NCBI RefSeq assembly: GCF_900107775.1
Contig: NZ_FNRF01000001.1
Coordinates: forward strand, 992,001 to 1,056,000
DNA: 64,000 nucleotides
Direction: 5' to 3'
Source: Xylanibacter ruminicola
GTDB taxonomy: Bacteria > Bacteroidota > Bacteroidia > Bacteroidales > Bacteroidaceae
Below the pieces are notes generated by a model. The model did not search any database, was not told where the DNA came from, and saw nothing but the letters and a program-made list of their open reading frames with translations. How positions within the stretch are numbered: the first letter of the stretch is position 1; each line of letters begins with the position of its first letter. A program made the translations under genes and the position numbers. Below, piece by piece: positions 15,008 to 24,900 of this stretch.

Positions 15008-16330
15008 ATGGCAATTTGTGAAAAGTGTGGTCATTCCAATGATGACAATGTGAAATTCTGTGGTGGTTGTGGTGCCCGTATGGATGTAAGACGGTCAACA
15101 CCACCTCCTCTTGTGTTCGACCTTGAGCCTGATGAGGAATCGCCTAAACAACCAAAGCGTGAACATAGGGGATCTGTACCTCCACCATATGAGCCTCGTC
15201 CCTCCTCACATTCGTCAAAGCCCAAACCAAAGAATAAGTACGTTGAGCGTAGTAGCACTCCTGGGTCTCTGTCGAGGGGGTGCATGTTCAAAGGGTGTTT
15301 GGTTCTGTTGGTTACTTTCCTAGTTTGTGGTGGAATTATGGCCTACCTGTTTTATCAGGATGATGAAAAAGAAAGCAGGGGCATCTTAGACAGCATTGAA
15401 ACTCCAGAGGATACTATTAATATTGTAGGTGTTTCAGGTGTATCCTTATCTAAGGATAGTGAAGCTTCAGAAGAGAATGGTGAAGAAACACTCCCTATTG
15501 GGAAGGAGTATATCAACAGAGAACTTAATACAAAGATTGGTTTTGCCAAAAGTGAGAGTAGTTCCGAACCTGTCTACGTCGTTTATTTCTCAACAGATGA
15601 TACTAAGGGGCATGATATCGTGAAGATAAGCCCCTCAGGTAAGGGGCACTTTACGCTTTATAAGTCGGATGGAATGACTCCCGATGCCGAGCTCTATATC
15701 TATCCTGGCGCAGAGAAGGTACGTATATCAAGCAAAGGTGTAGAGGTGATATTCCAATCTGCCGAGAGTTTCTCAGAGGCTGTCAGCAGTACCGATCCCA
15801 GCTATACACCAGCACGCTATGCCATCACGGCAGGATCGGATAAAGGTAAATGGGAAACACTGCAATCAGGTGAGACGGTCTATATCTATCCAAGTGGCAC
15901 CTATGCCCATAGTATATGGATAAAGGATGGCGGTAAATTTTATTATGTAGATGCGAGTGGCTGCCTCATGAAGGATAACTATGCCCACGATGGCTTTTAT
16001 GCTGGGGCAGACGGTGCATGGAATAAAGAGGTGAAATGCATCGATGTTAATAAGTTGCCTGGGAAATTATATACTGATAGAGACTCTCAGAGATGGATTT
16101 TTGATGTGAAAGAACATAGTAATGGTACTATCACAGGTACTGCTCAGCACATTTATCACGGTACTATCAACCTCACCGAGAACTATGTTGTCAAGTCGTT
16201 CGGTCATAGTGCTTACTCGCTAACAAAGAAGGACGATGAATTTGTACGCTGCCATGTGGTGGTACTCGATAATGGTCATACTATCCTTGTATCTTCCGTT
16301 GGAGCCACAAATAAATTTATATTAAACTAA
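15008..16330 (+). CDS. Zinc-ribbon membrane protein with cell-wall-binding-like repeat
   Basis: The 440-residue product begins with a zinc ribbon, CEKC at residues 4-7 and CGGC at 18-21 (CX2C-X10-CX2C). A Pro/Ser/Lys-rich linker follows, then one membrane helix at about 98-118. The zinc ribbon would be cytoplasmic and the rest extracytoplasmic. Residues about 175-255 carry a domain with SGKGHFTLYKSD and LYIYPGAEKVRIS that recurs in the two lipoproteins of this block. Residues about 300-345 (GGKFYYVDASGCLMKD, DGFYAGADGAW) resemble the aromatic/glycine cell-wall-binding repeats of Gram-positive surface proteins. The stop overlaps the next start by one base. Function unknown. Confidence 0.75.
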   Translation: MAICEKCGHSNDDNVKFCGGCGARMDVRRSTPPPLVFDLEPDEESPKQPKREHRGSVPPPYEPRPSSHSSKPKPKNKYVERSSTPGSLSRGCMFKGCLVLLVTFLVCGGIMAYLFYQDDEKESRGILDSIETPEDTINIVGVSGVSLSKDSEASEENGEETLPIGKEYINRELNTKIGFAKSESSSEPVYVVYFSTDDTKGHDIVKISPSGKGHFTLYKSDGMTPDAELYIYPGAEKVRISSKGVEVIFQSAESFSEAVSSTDPSYTPARYAITAGSDKGKWETLQSGETVYIYPSGTYAHSIWIKDGGKFYYVDASGCLMKDNYAHDGFYAGADGAWNKEVKCIDVNKLPGKLYTDRDSQRWIFDVKEHSNGTITGTAQHIYHGTINLTENYVVKSFGHSAYSLTKKDDEFVRCHVVVLDNGHTILVSSVGATNKFILN

Positions 16331-16896
16331 TGAAGATTTTTTATCAATTACTTGAATTAATCACGATGTTATTGGTTGTTAGTACTATCCTAACAGCCTG
16401 TCATCCGTCGTATGTTAATGCGCAGAAAGAGTTAGAGACGCTTTTAAATAGTGAAGAGGGACAGAAAATGACAGCTGACCAGCTGGCTGAGATGACGCCT
16501 GGTTTTGCTGATAAGTTGCGAGGGGCTGGTTGCGAAATTCATTTGCCGCTGACAGATGAAAACACGTTGCCTAAAACTGGTCAACTTTATGTTTCCTCCT
16601 CTACAGGTAGTAGTATACTGTTTCATCAGAACGGCTCAAGTGTTAGCGTAACCATTGCTTTGCGAGAGAATCATTGGGGTATGCCTGCTGACAGTTTGGA
16701 GGGTACTGCACAATATGTAGTGCAATCTCGCGGAAAAGGCCTCTATACCTTATATAATAATGAGGAAGCTCGTTTTGAAGGACGATTAGTATATGTGTTT
16801 CCTGGTGCTGATAGTATTATTGTTACTCGTGGCTGTCAGGAAACACAGCAGACTTTCTTTAGAACTGCTACAGATTATGATGCCGTTGGGCAGTGA
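16330..16896 (+). CDS. Lipoprotein with the block's shared GxG-LY-PGA domain
   Basis: The 188-residue product has a signal peptide and lipobox (TILTAC, Cys at about residue 24). The mature protein contains TGSSILFHQNG, SRGKGLYTLYNN and YVFPGADSIIVTRG. The same order is found in the lipoprotein at 20182-20778 (TGSTIVFHQ, ARGNGLYTFYN, IKPGSKDLLITWG) and in part in the zinc-ribbon protein directly upstream. The three are thus related by sequence. No catalytic motif is apparent. The 3' end overlaps the convergent membrane-protein gene by 22 bases. Confidence 0.7.
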   Translation: MKIFYQLLELITMLLVVSTILTACHPSYVNAQKELETLLNSEEGQKMTADQLAEMTPGFADKLRGAGCEIHLPLTDENTLPKTGQLYVSSSTGSSILFHQNGSSVSVTIALRENHWGMPADSLEGTAQYVVQSRGKGLYTLYNNEEARFEGRLVYVFPGADSIIVTRGCQETQQTFFRTATDYDAVGQ

Positions 16897-17477
16897 TCTT
16901 TGATGTATTGGCAAACCCAGTTGTAATCCTCTTCATCCACATAGATGTGGTTCCAGCTGTACCATGCCTCTGTGAGCTTGATAAGATTGCGACGAGGGAC
17001 TGTCTTTACAGAATGGACATGCTTGAATTCTGTCTTAGTGACCTGTACACCAGAGGAGAAGAGAGACAGGCCCACCATGCCCATATCGCCCTTGGCTGCT
17101 CCTATCCAACCGCCAATGGTATTGATCAGCTGCAGCTTCTTCACTTTCTTGGGCATCTGATGGTGCTCAATGCCTTTCTCGTCCATTACAAACAGGGCGG
17201 CATAGGTTCCTCCCATAATGGCTGCAATCACTAGATAAGCCGGAATGGTTATTAGAAAGAGAAACAGAAACACACCCGTCAACATCAGTATGGATGGCAG
17301 CACCTCCTCGTCCAAGCAGAAATTGATGACCGAGAATAACACAACGCTTACCAGATAGCAGATAAGAAACATGTTTGCTATCACATAGAAGATGGTTGGG
17401 TTCCGATACATATTTACCTCATAAGCCCAACGGTACTTGCCATCTGGGCATAACTGAACTTTGTCTTTATTTTCCAT
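16875..17477 (-). CDS. Membrane protein of unknown function
   Basis: The 200-residue product starts with a soluble stretch containing CPDGKYRWAYEVNMYRNPTI, then two to three membrane helices (about residues 30-55, 62-90), then a soluble C-terminal half with VMDEKGIEHHQMP and a Gly/Val-rich segment. I have seen similar N-terminal sequences in uncharacterised proteins from Firmicutes and Bacteroidota but know no function. It is the last gene of the minus-strand half of the block, 22 bases after the 112-residue zinc-ribbon protein. Confidence 0.7.
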   Translation of the reverse strand: MENKDKVQLCPDGKYRWAYEVNMYRNPTIFYVIANMFLICYLVSVVLFSVINFCLDEEVLPSILMLTGVFLFLFLITIPAYLVIAAIMGGTYAALFVMDEKGIEHHQMPKKVKKLQLINTIGGWIGAAKGDMGMVGLSLFSSGVQVTKTEFKHVHSVKTVPRRNLIKLTEAWYSWNHIYVDEEDYNWVCQYIKDHCPTAS

Positions 17478-17499
17478 AGCTTGAATACTCTATTTGTTC

Positions 17500-17838
17500 T
17501 TAGTCTATTTTCTTTCCGCATTCGGTACAGAATCTGTTCCCCTCTTTCAGGCGAGCGCCGCAATAGGGACAGAAAGCACGTCTTGACTCTGCTTCTGACA
17601 TAGATTCTCCCTTTTCCTCTTCCATAGCGGCACGCTGCTCCAGACGTTGATTAGTGTATGCCACGATTTCCTCGGCAGTAAACTCTACCCCTTTGGAATT
17701 CGTAAAACGGTCGTAAGTCTTGTTGGCCACAAGAAACTCCTCTTTCAGTGTTACGGGATCCAACACCACCACGTTCCCAGCATGTGTCACTTGTATCAGG
17801 TGGATGGCCGGTAAATACTTCTCTTGTTCTTTTTCCAT
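17500..17838 (-). CDS. Small soluble protein with C-terminal zinc ribbon
   Basis: The 112-residue product has no signal peptide or membrane helix. The N-terminal 60 residues form a small alpha/beta domain (IHLIQVTHAGNVVVLDP, FTAEEIVAYTNQRLEQ). The C-terminus is a zinc ribbon, FCPYC...FCTEC, with CX2C-X10-CX2C spacing identical to that of the two other zinc-ribbon proteins of this block. It probably acts in the cytoplasm as an adaptor or metal-binding protein (inference). It lies between the 761-residue membrane protein and the 200-residue membrane protein on the same strand. Confidence 0.75.
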   Translation of the reverse strand: MEKEQEKYLPAIHLIQVTHAGNVVVLDPVTLKEEFLVANKTYDRFTNSKGVEFTAEEIVAYTNQRLEQRAAMEEEKGESMSEAESRRAFCPYCGARLKEGNRFCTECGKKID

Positions 17839-17874
17839 ATTAAGTATGTCCTTTCGTGATTATTCAAAAAAACT

Positions 17875-20160
17875 TCAAAATTCTACTTGAATATTGCCAA
17901 CTTGCATGCCTGCATGAGTCCAGAATGATTTTGATTTACTTCCGATATCAGAGAACTTTTCATCGACGCCATTCTGAAGGAAACTCTTTGTAGTATCAAT
18001 AAGCGACTTCTTAACACTTGCCTCTCCTTTGATGATGTCAACGGTGGTATTTGCTATTGTGTCAAGACCTGTTTTGCCTCCGATATTTTTTAAGTCCTTA
18101 TAATTGCCTGTGGAATTGATCTTCGACTTTCCGTACTCAGCACCGCCTTTAATGGCTGTACGAGCGATAGTCTTCACAACTGTCTCACCTTCATTAATAC
18201 AATTGCCCAACTCTTCTGCTCCAGCAATTAATGCTAAACCGCCATCTGCTACAGAAGCCGCATGCGCTCCACCTGTTGCCTTGGAATATGAACTTATTGT
18301 CCTGAGGGCCCACTTACTTCCTTCACGAGCCGCATAGGTTGTCTTATAAGCAATATCCCAGTTTCGTTCAATGCGTCTATTACGCTCTTGGTCAGGCTGG
18401 AGTTTGTTTGTCATCTCATCATCCATCATTTTTCGTGCTTCTTCTGGGGTGGTCACATCCCTCATCGAGGTATGCTCACGCACATAGGACTGATGTTTTT
18501 TATCTCGTTCTTTGGTGGCTTTCTCGAACTCATCCTGACGCCAGCGCCACGACTTATAACTCTCACCTTTTTGGGGCTTCAAATACTCTTTGACACCTCT
18601 TTGGCGCAAGTCTTCCTGGATCTGTCGGTTAACAAACTCTTCCTCAGATTCACCCTGGCGTTTCTTCATACCTGAAACATTCTCTACCACCGTCTTCTTA
18701 GCTTTCTTACCCTTACGGATAATCTTAACAACGGCCCAACCGATCAATCCTCCTACAATAATTGGTATGGCTGGTGAGGTGCCTCCATCGTCGCTGTCAG
18801 AATTGCCAGTGGTAATTGCTGTTGCGCCTCCGCCTGCCTCTTCGATGATCGCCGCATCCTTCTCCGATGCCCAGTGATAACAATAAACGGCATCCATATT
18901 GCAGCACGACAAGATGATGTACATCTTCCTATCACCTTCGTCATCATTAGTGTAACCTGCCTCTTTGGGCGATACCACATTGTTTTTCATAACTGTGTTG
19001 TACTTCTCACCACTGGGAACTACAATGATTTGGTAGTTGTCATCATCTATTAGTGCACCAGGAAGTTCTGTATCGTTTGTAATACCCTGTCTTTCCCAGT
19101 TGTCAGCATTCCAGCCAAGACTCTTGTATTTGATGGTAGCTCGTGCCCAAATGGCATTCTCACGTGGACCATCGTCTGGATTCGATGTTAGCTCGTAATT
19201 CACTGCCACCTCGTCGCCAGGATGGTAGATACTCTTCAGACCTTTGGCGATGCCCTGAGCCGTTGCGTTGTACGTTTTCCCGTTATGTCGGTATTCGCGT
19301 TCCAGTCGGAATACACCCTTGTCGTACTGACGCCGTTCCGTTACAACACCTCCATCGTCATCGCGTTCATACTCATGAGCCCCATATACGGCAGAACTAT
19401 GGAATACCCAGCAGAAGTCTTCTGTTTCTTTTATCACCTTCTTAGCCCGAACAAGCTCATAGACAAAATAGACGATAGGGGTTGTAGGCTGTGCAACGCC
19501 GTATGACGATGAAAGTGCGATGCCAATGTAGCGATATACTTTCTTTTTCTCCATCTTGGCATTGAGCATACCAAAAGGTATCTGCCATATCTGTTTGTCG
19601 CCAGACTTAGTGAAGGTGGCATACGATTTTTCATCCACAGAGATACTACTGGTATTCTCTTTACGACTAACGGGCAGAACTTTGGCTCCTCCTTTCACAC
19701 TGGCCTCACCGTTTCCGTCAACAACGGTTACGTTGGGTACGGTCGAAAAGGTGTCTCCATGTTTGCAGGTGGTTTTGATACTTAGCTCCACCTTTAATTC
19801 TGTCGGCCCCTCTATGATATCAGGTAAACCTTTGATGATTAGTTTTGCTGTCATACTTTCGCCGTAATGGTCATGAGCTAATGTTGCATTCTTTTGTTTT
19901 TCAGGGTCATCCTTGTAGCTCGATAAGTATTGCCCAACAATAAACTTCTCTATCTTGATAGCGTTTTGATCAAAGGAATAATTGATCTGTACATTGTTTT
20001 CGCGACCAGCGACTCCCATAGATTTATACTCCTCAGATGGCATGTTATGTAACTTTGTGCCAACGAGTTTCCAACATGTCGCTTCTTGAGCCTGCATGGC
20101 AGAAACCAAGAAAAGAGCAATAATCGCAGGAAAGAATCTTTGGAATATAATCTTATGCAT
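17875..20160 (-). CDS. Large single-pass membrane protein with secreted beta domains and helical tail
   Basis: The 761-residue product has a signal peptide (to about residue 24, SAMQAQ) and about 440 extracytoplasmic residues in two beta-rich domains; the second contains CWVFHSSAVYGAHEYE and ends near CCNMDAVYCYHWAS. An Asp/Gly/Ser linker leads to a membrane helix at about 468-486 (AIPIIVGGLIGWAVVKII), followed by RKGKKAKK, which places the C-terminus in the cytoplasm. The last 250 residues are charged helices and then a Gly/Ala-rich helical segment (GGAHAASVADGGLALIAGAEE) resembling pore or toxin-like tails, with no catalytic motif I recognise. The architecture mirrors the 1279-residue protein at 21970. 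Confidence 0.7.
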   Translation of the reverse strand: MHKIIFQRFFPAIIALFLVSAMQAQEATCWKLVGTKLHNMPSEEYKSMGVAGRENNVQINYSFDQNAIKIEKFIVGQYLSSYKDDPEKQKNATLAHDHYGESMTAKLIIKGLPDIIEGPTELKVELSIKTTCKHGDTFSTVPNVTVVDGNGEASVKGGAKVLPVSRKENTSSISVDEKSYATFTKSGDKQIWQIPFGMLNAKMEKKKVYRYIGIALSSSYGVAQPTTPIVYFVYELVRAKKVIKETEDFCWVFHSSAVYGAHEYERDDDGGVVTERRQYDKGVFRLEREYRHNGKTYNATAQGIAKGLKSIYHPGDEVAVNYELTSNPDDGPRENAIWARATIKYKSLGWNADNWERQGITNDTELPGALIDDDNYQIIVVPSGEKYNTVMKNNVVSPKEAGYTNDDEGDRKMYIILSCCNMDAVYCYHWASEKDAAIIEEAGGGATAITTGNSDSDDGGTSPAIPIIVGGLIGWAVVKIIRKGKKAKKTVVENVSGMKKRQGESEEEFVNRQIQEDLRQRGVKEYLKPQKGESYKSWRWRQDEFEKATKERDKKHQSYVREHTSMRDVTTPEEARKMMDDEMTNKLQPDQERNRRIERNWDIAYKTTYAAREGSKWALRTISSYSKATGGAHAASVADGGLALIAGAEELGNCINEGETVVKTIARTAIKGGAEYGKSKINSTGNYKDLKNIGGKTGLDTIANTTVDIIKGEASVKKSLIDTTKSFLQNGVDEKFSDIGSKSKSFWTHAGMQVGNIQVEF

Positions 20161-20181
20161 AGTCTTAGGTGTTTTTAGTTC

Positions 20182-20778
20182 TTATTTTGTATGATAGGTT
20201 TTCTCTGAGCGTTTGTAGCCCCAAGTAATGAGGAGATCCTTGCTGCCAGGCTTTATCCATACGATGCATTCTGCATACTCTGGGAATCCATCGGGATGCT
20301 TGTCGTGATTCTGACAATGGCAACCTTTGTGCTTGATATTATAAAAGGTGTAAAGGCCATTACCTCGAGCATGCACACGATAATTTATTGTTGTATCTGG
20401 TGCTTGCTGCTCCCAATCATGTATAACTGTCCGAAGGTCGGCTGTGCCGATGGGGCAGATAGTGTCTCCCTTGATAGTATCTTGATGGAATACGATGGTG
20501 CTGCCTGTTGCATCATCGATGTAAGGTGTGTCAAACAATGGATGTTCGTCAGCATTCGTGATAGGAAGATTGACAGCAAAAACACTATTGTTTTGATAGC
20601 CGTCTTGATGAGCCAGTTCTGTGGCGCTCATCATGTGTCCCTTGGCACTATTTAATACTGCATGAAGATGTTTAACGGCATCCTCTTCGATATTAGCGGC
20701 ATCGTTAGTTATCTGCTGGGATGGGGTAGAACCGCAGGCCATTAGCAGAACTGTTGCAAAACAAAAAATTTTATTCAT
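20182..20778 (-). CDS. Lipoprotein, paralogue of the 16330 lipoprotein
   Basis: The 198-residue product begins with a signal peptide and lipobox (LLMAC, Cys at about residue 15). It shares the TGSTIVFHQ, RGNGLYTFYN and PGSKDLLITWG segments with the lipoprotein at 16330-16896, but carries an extra Cys/His-rich insert (CHCQNHDKH) between the second and third segments that could bind metal. The start at 20778 is chosen because the longer frame only adds nine residues before the signal peptide. It heads the minus-strand operon of the block, 21 bases before the 761-residue protein. Confidence 0.7.
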   Translation of the reverse strand: MNKIFCFATVLLMACGSTPSQQITNDAANIEEDAVKHLHAVLNSAKGHMMSATELAHQDGYQNNSVFAVNLPITNADEHPLFDTPYIDDATGSTIVFHQDTIKGDTICPIGTADLRTVIHDWEQQAPDTTINYRVHARGNGLYTFYNIKHKGCHCQNHDKHPDGFPEYAECIVWIKPGSKDLLITWGYKRSEKTYHTK

Positions 20779-20802
20779 ATCGTGAATCCTATAGTTATTC
20801 CG

Positions 20803-20810
20803 CAAATTTA
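20803..20810 (-). promoter_or_regulatory. -7 box of the minus-strand block operon
   Basis: TAAATTTG on the minus strand, 24 bases before the lipoprotein ATG; divergent from the box at 20919. No -33 element at normal spacing was seen. Confidence 0.45.
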
Positions 20811-20918
20811 CCGCTAATATCCAAGAAAAGCAATAATGATGGGGCTAAAACGACTTACAATGCAAGAATTGATAGTCTTTTTACGATTTTTGTAAGTAAC
20901 GCAGTCAGACTTTTTCCC

Positions 20919-20926
20919 TATATTTG
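20919..20926 (+). promoter_or_regulatory. -7 box of the 20950-26524 operon
   Basis: TATATTTG lies 23 bases before the ATG at 20950. A TTTG at 20889-20892 is 26 bases upstream of it, rather far. Confidence 0.45.
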
Positions 20927-20949
20927 CGAAATAAACAAACCTAGTTATT

Positions 20950-21486
20950 ATGCATAAATACATCGGTTATGGAAATATGTTCTGTTGGCACTGCGGGAAG
21001 CGTGTTCATTTAGGGAAGAAATTCTGCCCGCATTGTGGTGCACGATATAATGGAACCGTCAAACACAGTAAGTTTAGCTACCCCGTCAACAAGCGTATCT
21101 CGCCCCATGTAGGTCTGGGTCCATTCCATTTTACGTTTGTTCGTTTCCTGTTCAAATACATCATCGGAAGCATCATCACGGCTTTGATCGTACTGGGCAT
21201 CATTTATATGATAGATAATTACGAAGAAGGTGTGTATGAGAAGATATGTATGATTCTCTGCTCGTTCTGGGTAGTATGGCTTGCGTGGTATTTCTTGTCT
21301 AAAGCCTTGGCAGTGCCGTCTGTGCACCGTAAGAATAATGCAAAAGCTGCAGTTGGTGATGAGTTGGATTGTGCATGTTGCCATAATAAAGGGGTAGTAG
21401 GCGAGAACTATTGCGATCTCTGCGGTACTGTGCTTTACTACGATCATAATGGCATGAATCAGCCACCCGTTGAGCCAGACAAGTGA
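20950..21486 (+). CDS. Double zinc-ribbon membrane protein
   Basis: The 178-residue product has a zinc ribbon at each end: CWHC...CPHC (Cys 12, 15, 26, 29) and CACC...CDLC near residues 140-160. Both have CX2C-X10-CX2C spacing. Between them are two membrane helices (about 66-86 and 97-117), so both ribbons face the same side, presumably the cytoplasm. Start could also be the ATG at 20977 directly before the first ribbon. It opens a four-gene plus-strand operon with the SUMF1-like protein, the 1279-residue protein and the Glu/Pro-rich protein. The ribbons may bind nucleic acid or partner proteins; not shown. Confidence 0.75.
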   Translation: MHKYIGYGNMFCWHCGKRVHLGKKFCPHCGARYNGTVKHSKFSYPVNKRISPHVGLGPFHFTFVRFLFKYIIGSIITALIVLGIIYMIDNYEEGVYEKICMILCSFWVVWLAWYFLSKALAVPSVHRKNNAKAAVGDELDCACCHNKGVVGENYCDLCGTVLYYDHNGMNQPPVEPDK

Positions 21487-21510
21487 ATAACAAATAAAAC
21501 TATAAATATT

Positions 21511-21957
21511 ATGAAAAAGTTAGTTATTACATTATTAGCACTTGTTGCTATTGTTACAGCAGTAAATGCTCAAGGTATGTCTGAAGAGCAGCGTGAGAAA
21601 ACACTGTATAATCTGATTGTTCGTATGCGACCTGTTGGCACTCAATATGCCATCACTACCACGCCCGTTACTTATAATGAATACTGGGCTGCCACTGGCT
21701 CGAAGGCTCACTCTGCTGGTACCAGTGTCACGAAGGCTGCAAAAGTTACAAGGACGCAGGCAGAGAATATGGTTAAGAAGTTGAATGCTGAGACAAAAGG
21801 CGTCCTGAAATTCTCTATTGCCACTCCTGCACAGATTTCCCAAGGTTCAAAGAAAGTGGGCTTGCATGGAGAGATGGGACCACAGAATACCCAGACGCAG
21901 GGTTTCTTCTTGGTATTGCCCCATAGTCAATGGAAAATGTATAAAGCAACCGAATAA
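21511..21957 (+). CDS. Small secreted protein resembling a degenerate FGE/SUMF1 domain
   Basis: The 148-residue product has a signal peptide cut after about residue 20 (VNAQ). The mature part keeps the outline of the formylglycine-generating-enzyme (SUMF1/FGE-sulfatase) fold: RPVGTQYAITTTPVTYNEYWAATG matches the usual entry strand (a 'VT..EY' motif), TRTQAENMVKKLNAETKG the 'A..FC..LN..TG' helix, LKFSIATPAQISQGSKK the 'RLPTEAEWEYAARG' segment, and GFFLVLP the terminal GFR(L/V)V strand. FGE domains are normally over 200 residues, and no catalytic Cys is present, so it is probably a binding, not an enzymatic, domain. Assignment is by eye. Confidence 0.55.
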   Translation: MKKLVITLLALVAIVTAVNAQGMSEEQREKTLYNLIVRMRPVGTQYAITTTPVTYNEYWAATGSKAHSAGTSVTKAAKVTRTQAENMVKKLNAETKGVLKFSIATPAQISQGSKKVGLHGEMGPQNTQTQGFFLVLPHSQWKMYKATE

Positions 21958-21969
21958 TACCGTTATGCT

Positions 21970-24900
21970 ATGACTCAAATTAGGAGATATCTCAAAACCC
22001 TGCTGACGGCATTGGCACTCCTGATGCCCTTAGGTGCATGGGCTAGTGGCGACTCAAAGAAAGCCCTGATTGATATGGACTTCGAACTGAAGGAGTTCAA
22101 CGTGAATGACGGAGAGGGATGGGGAGGCTTTTCTGGGAAAGCTCATTTCTGGGCAACGAATGATGAATTCATTATAACCATTCCTGCCCAGACAGTTACC
22201 AGAAAGACCAATTATGAGGTGTATACAGCTAAACTCCCAGCCATCACGGTTAAAGGAAAGTGTAAGGTGGAACGCGCAACTTATGGTGGCTCTCCTCATT
22301 TCGCACTCTTGCCCGTCGGCAATGTGACGGTTAGCCCTACAAACCTTCATTTTGATATAGCCGTAAAAATTGATGGCACTGAGACTGGATATAAAGCAAC
22401 AAAAGACTATGTGTTGTCTGCCAGTCAGGAACCTTGGTTCGAAACTGCTGGTATTATCCGCTTTTTTATCAATGCAGGCTTCGCCAGTAATGGTTCTGTT
22501 AATATTGGATTGAAATGGGATAAGCTGACGCGTAAGCCTCTTACAGGTACAACCCTTGCAGATTATCATAACCCAGATGTAATAGAATACAAGTGGGGCG
22601 AATATGATGGTGCACTAAGCGGTCAGTATCTGTATATTTCTGGAAAAGTTGAAGAAGTAAAAGTCAGCGAAGGCGACATAACAGCCAGTGCAGAGGATGA
22701 TACGGAAGCTCCCGATGAGAAAGGTCCATGGGGAACAGCCATTCCTGCTGCCGTTGCTGCAGGTATCATCGGTTACCTGACTCATCTAATCAATAAACTC
22801 AGAAAGAGAAGAAAAGGAAATGCTAAAGACCAACAAGACGAAGATGATTCGGATGATAATGAAGAAGAGGACGATGATGACGAAGAAGAACCTGACCAGT
22901 TGGAGATGAAGTTCTACAAAGACTTCGATGGTACATTGATAAGTGGCGATGTTGCCCAGCGTGTTAGTGCCTGTATCGTGCGTCATCCTGCTAAAGGAGG
23001 TGAATGGGTGGATGAGAATCTGACCCGACAAATCGAGATTACTTCTGCCGATAATTACCTTGAAGTGGAGGACGACGGCATGGTAAACGGTTGGCGTTCA
23101 TGTTTCGTATCAGCCCCACAGGATGATAATCCGCCCGAAGAGGGTGTCGTGAAGTTCCGCCTTTCTGTTGACAGGGGCACTTATACCAACCGCGTTCACT
23201 TCCGCATAGAAAAGGGCGAGATACAGTTCGGCCAGGAGAACCTGACCATCCCCGCTCAATATGAGTCGGTTTTGGAACTGCCTTTCCTGGTGCCAGGCTT
23301 TGAGGGCGAGAATGGTGTAACTGCCTACATCACAGATAGTGAAGGAAACGAAGGTGATTATGGGGTAGATGTGTATTGGGATGCTCAGAAAAAACATCAC
23401 TTTGCGCATATTCGCGATAAAGTGAAAGATCCTGCAAAGGATGAGGGCATCCCTGGTCAGTACCTCAGTTATACGCTCCATGTAGAGGCCAAGAACGATC
23501 GTGGCACCAAGCTTGAAGGTACATTGCCTGTGCTGCGCTTTTACATGGGCCTGGCTGTGGAGTTTAAGGACAAGGGCGAGATAGGCTGTTACATCACAGA
23601 GTATGACCCGATGAAACACCGCACACGTCCGGAACTGCGTATCAAGGCTGGCAGCAAGCAGTATATGTCGCAGGAGAATCAGGCCATACTTACGCTTTAT
23701 GATTATGATATCTCTCGTAATACCCTGCTGAAGATTTCTCCTATTCCGCTGCGTAAGGATGGATTTACTGTGAAGGCTAAGGACGAATCGAAGCAGGAGT
23801 TTGTGGATAAGTTGGGACTGCAGATGGAAGCACTGACAGATCGATGCGACGAGGGACGCCTCTGTCTCATTCGTAGTTTGAAGGGTGTGCTCGATGCGCC
23901 TAACCGTATTGATGCCGAGTGTATTATTAAGGTGGAATATCAGGGTCCGAACAATCCAGAGCCAAAGATCTACACTTGTACTCATGCTATACGTCTGGCA
24001 TCACAGCCCCGTCGTGAAGTCCAGGATATGAATAGTGCCGAGGCCTTCATGAAGGAAGACCAACACACCTACGACCGCCTGATGCATATCATCGAGTCAG
24101 TTGTCCAGACTGGACAATTGAACCGCATGTTCCCGTTGGTGAAATACACCGAGATGCAGATAGAAGGCTATGATGCAGCCTACGGCTATGATAAGCGCAA
24201 CGTTAATCGTATCCGAAGCACGTATGCCCGTCTGGTCATGGGTGACATCGGTGGCGTGGACGAGGAACTGCCGCCAGAGTTGGGCATCAAGGATGAGCTG
24301 GAATGGTGGTTCGAAGCCATAAAACAGGTAGAGAAAGACATCGGTTTCATTGGCCGTATTGTGGCAGGCGTCGGTTCATGGGGCCTTTCGGAACTTATCT
24401 TTATGCCCGTTGATTTTGCTGAAGAGATTCGTGAGTACGTTTACGACAAGAACGGCGACAGCATGCTGAAGATGTTCTGGATAGGCATTAAGAATGGTGC
24501 ATTCATGGTGTTGGGTGCTACTGGCGCTGCCAGCACAATAAAGGCTAAGAACCTTACCCGTCAAGGCATGCGTGAGGCTATACAGAATGCCAAGAAGGGC
24601 TTTGAAAAGCCGTATAACACCCTAAAGGGATGGCTGTTCCGCGAATCGGCAGAGAAGAGTTTGGAGGCTACACGTCGTGCTTCATCGGTAGCAGAGATGC
24701 GTCTGAATGCTGCCAAGAATGCGCCACGTTTGCCAGGTGATTTGAACCTCGACAAAGCGATGGCGACAGGACGTGCCAATGCTGCTGAGAAGGTGAAGAA
24801 CCTGAGAGCTGCCATTGAGATGGCGGAACAAAATGGTGAATGGACGAATGTAGCTCTGAAGAACCGTCTGATTCTGGAGGTACAAGGCGATAAGCAAGCC

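Noticed and set aside
20806..20949. Search for a tRNA or small RNA gene in the divergent gap of the accessory block
   Set aside because: No cloverleaf, no T-psi-C-like motif and no terminator-like hairpin; only two -7 boxes can be supported.
23110..23985. A 291-codon minus-strand frame inside the giant membrane protein gene
   Set aside because: Shadow frame: no start context, and the encoded sequence is Cys/His/Leu-rich nonsense typical of antisense translation, while the plus frame is continuous with the neighbouring operon genes.
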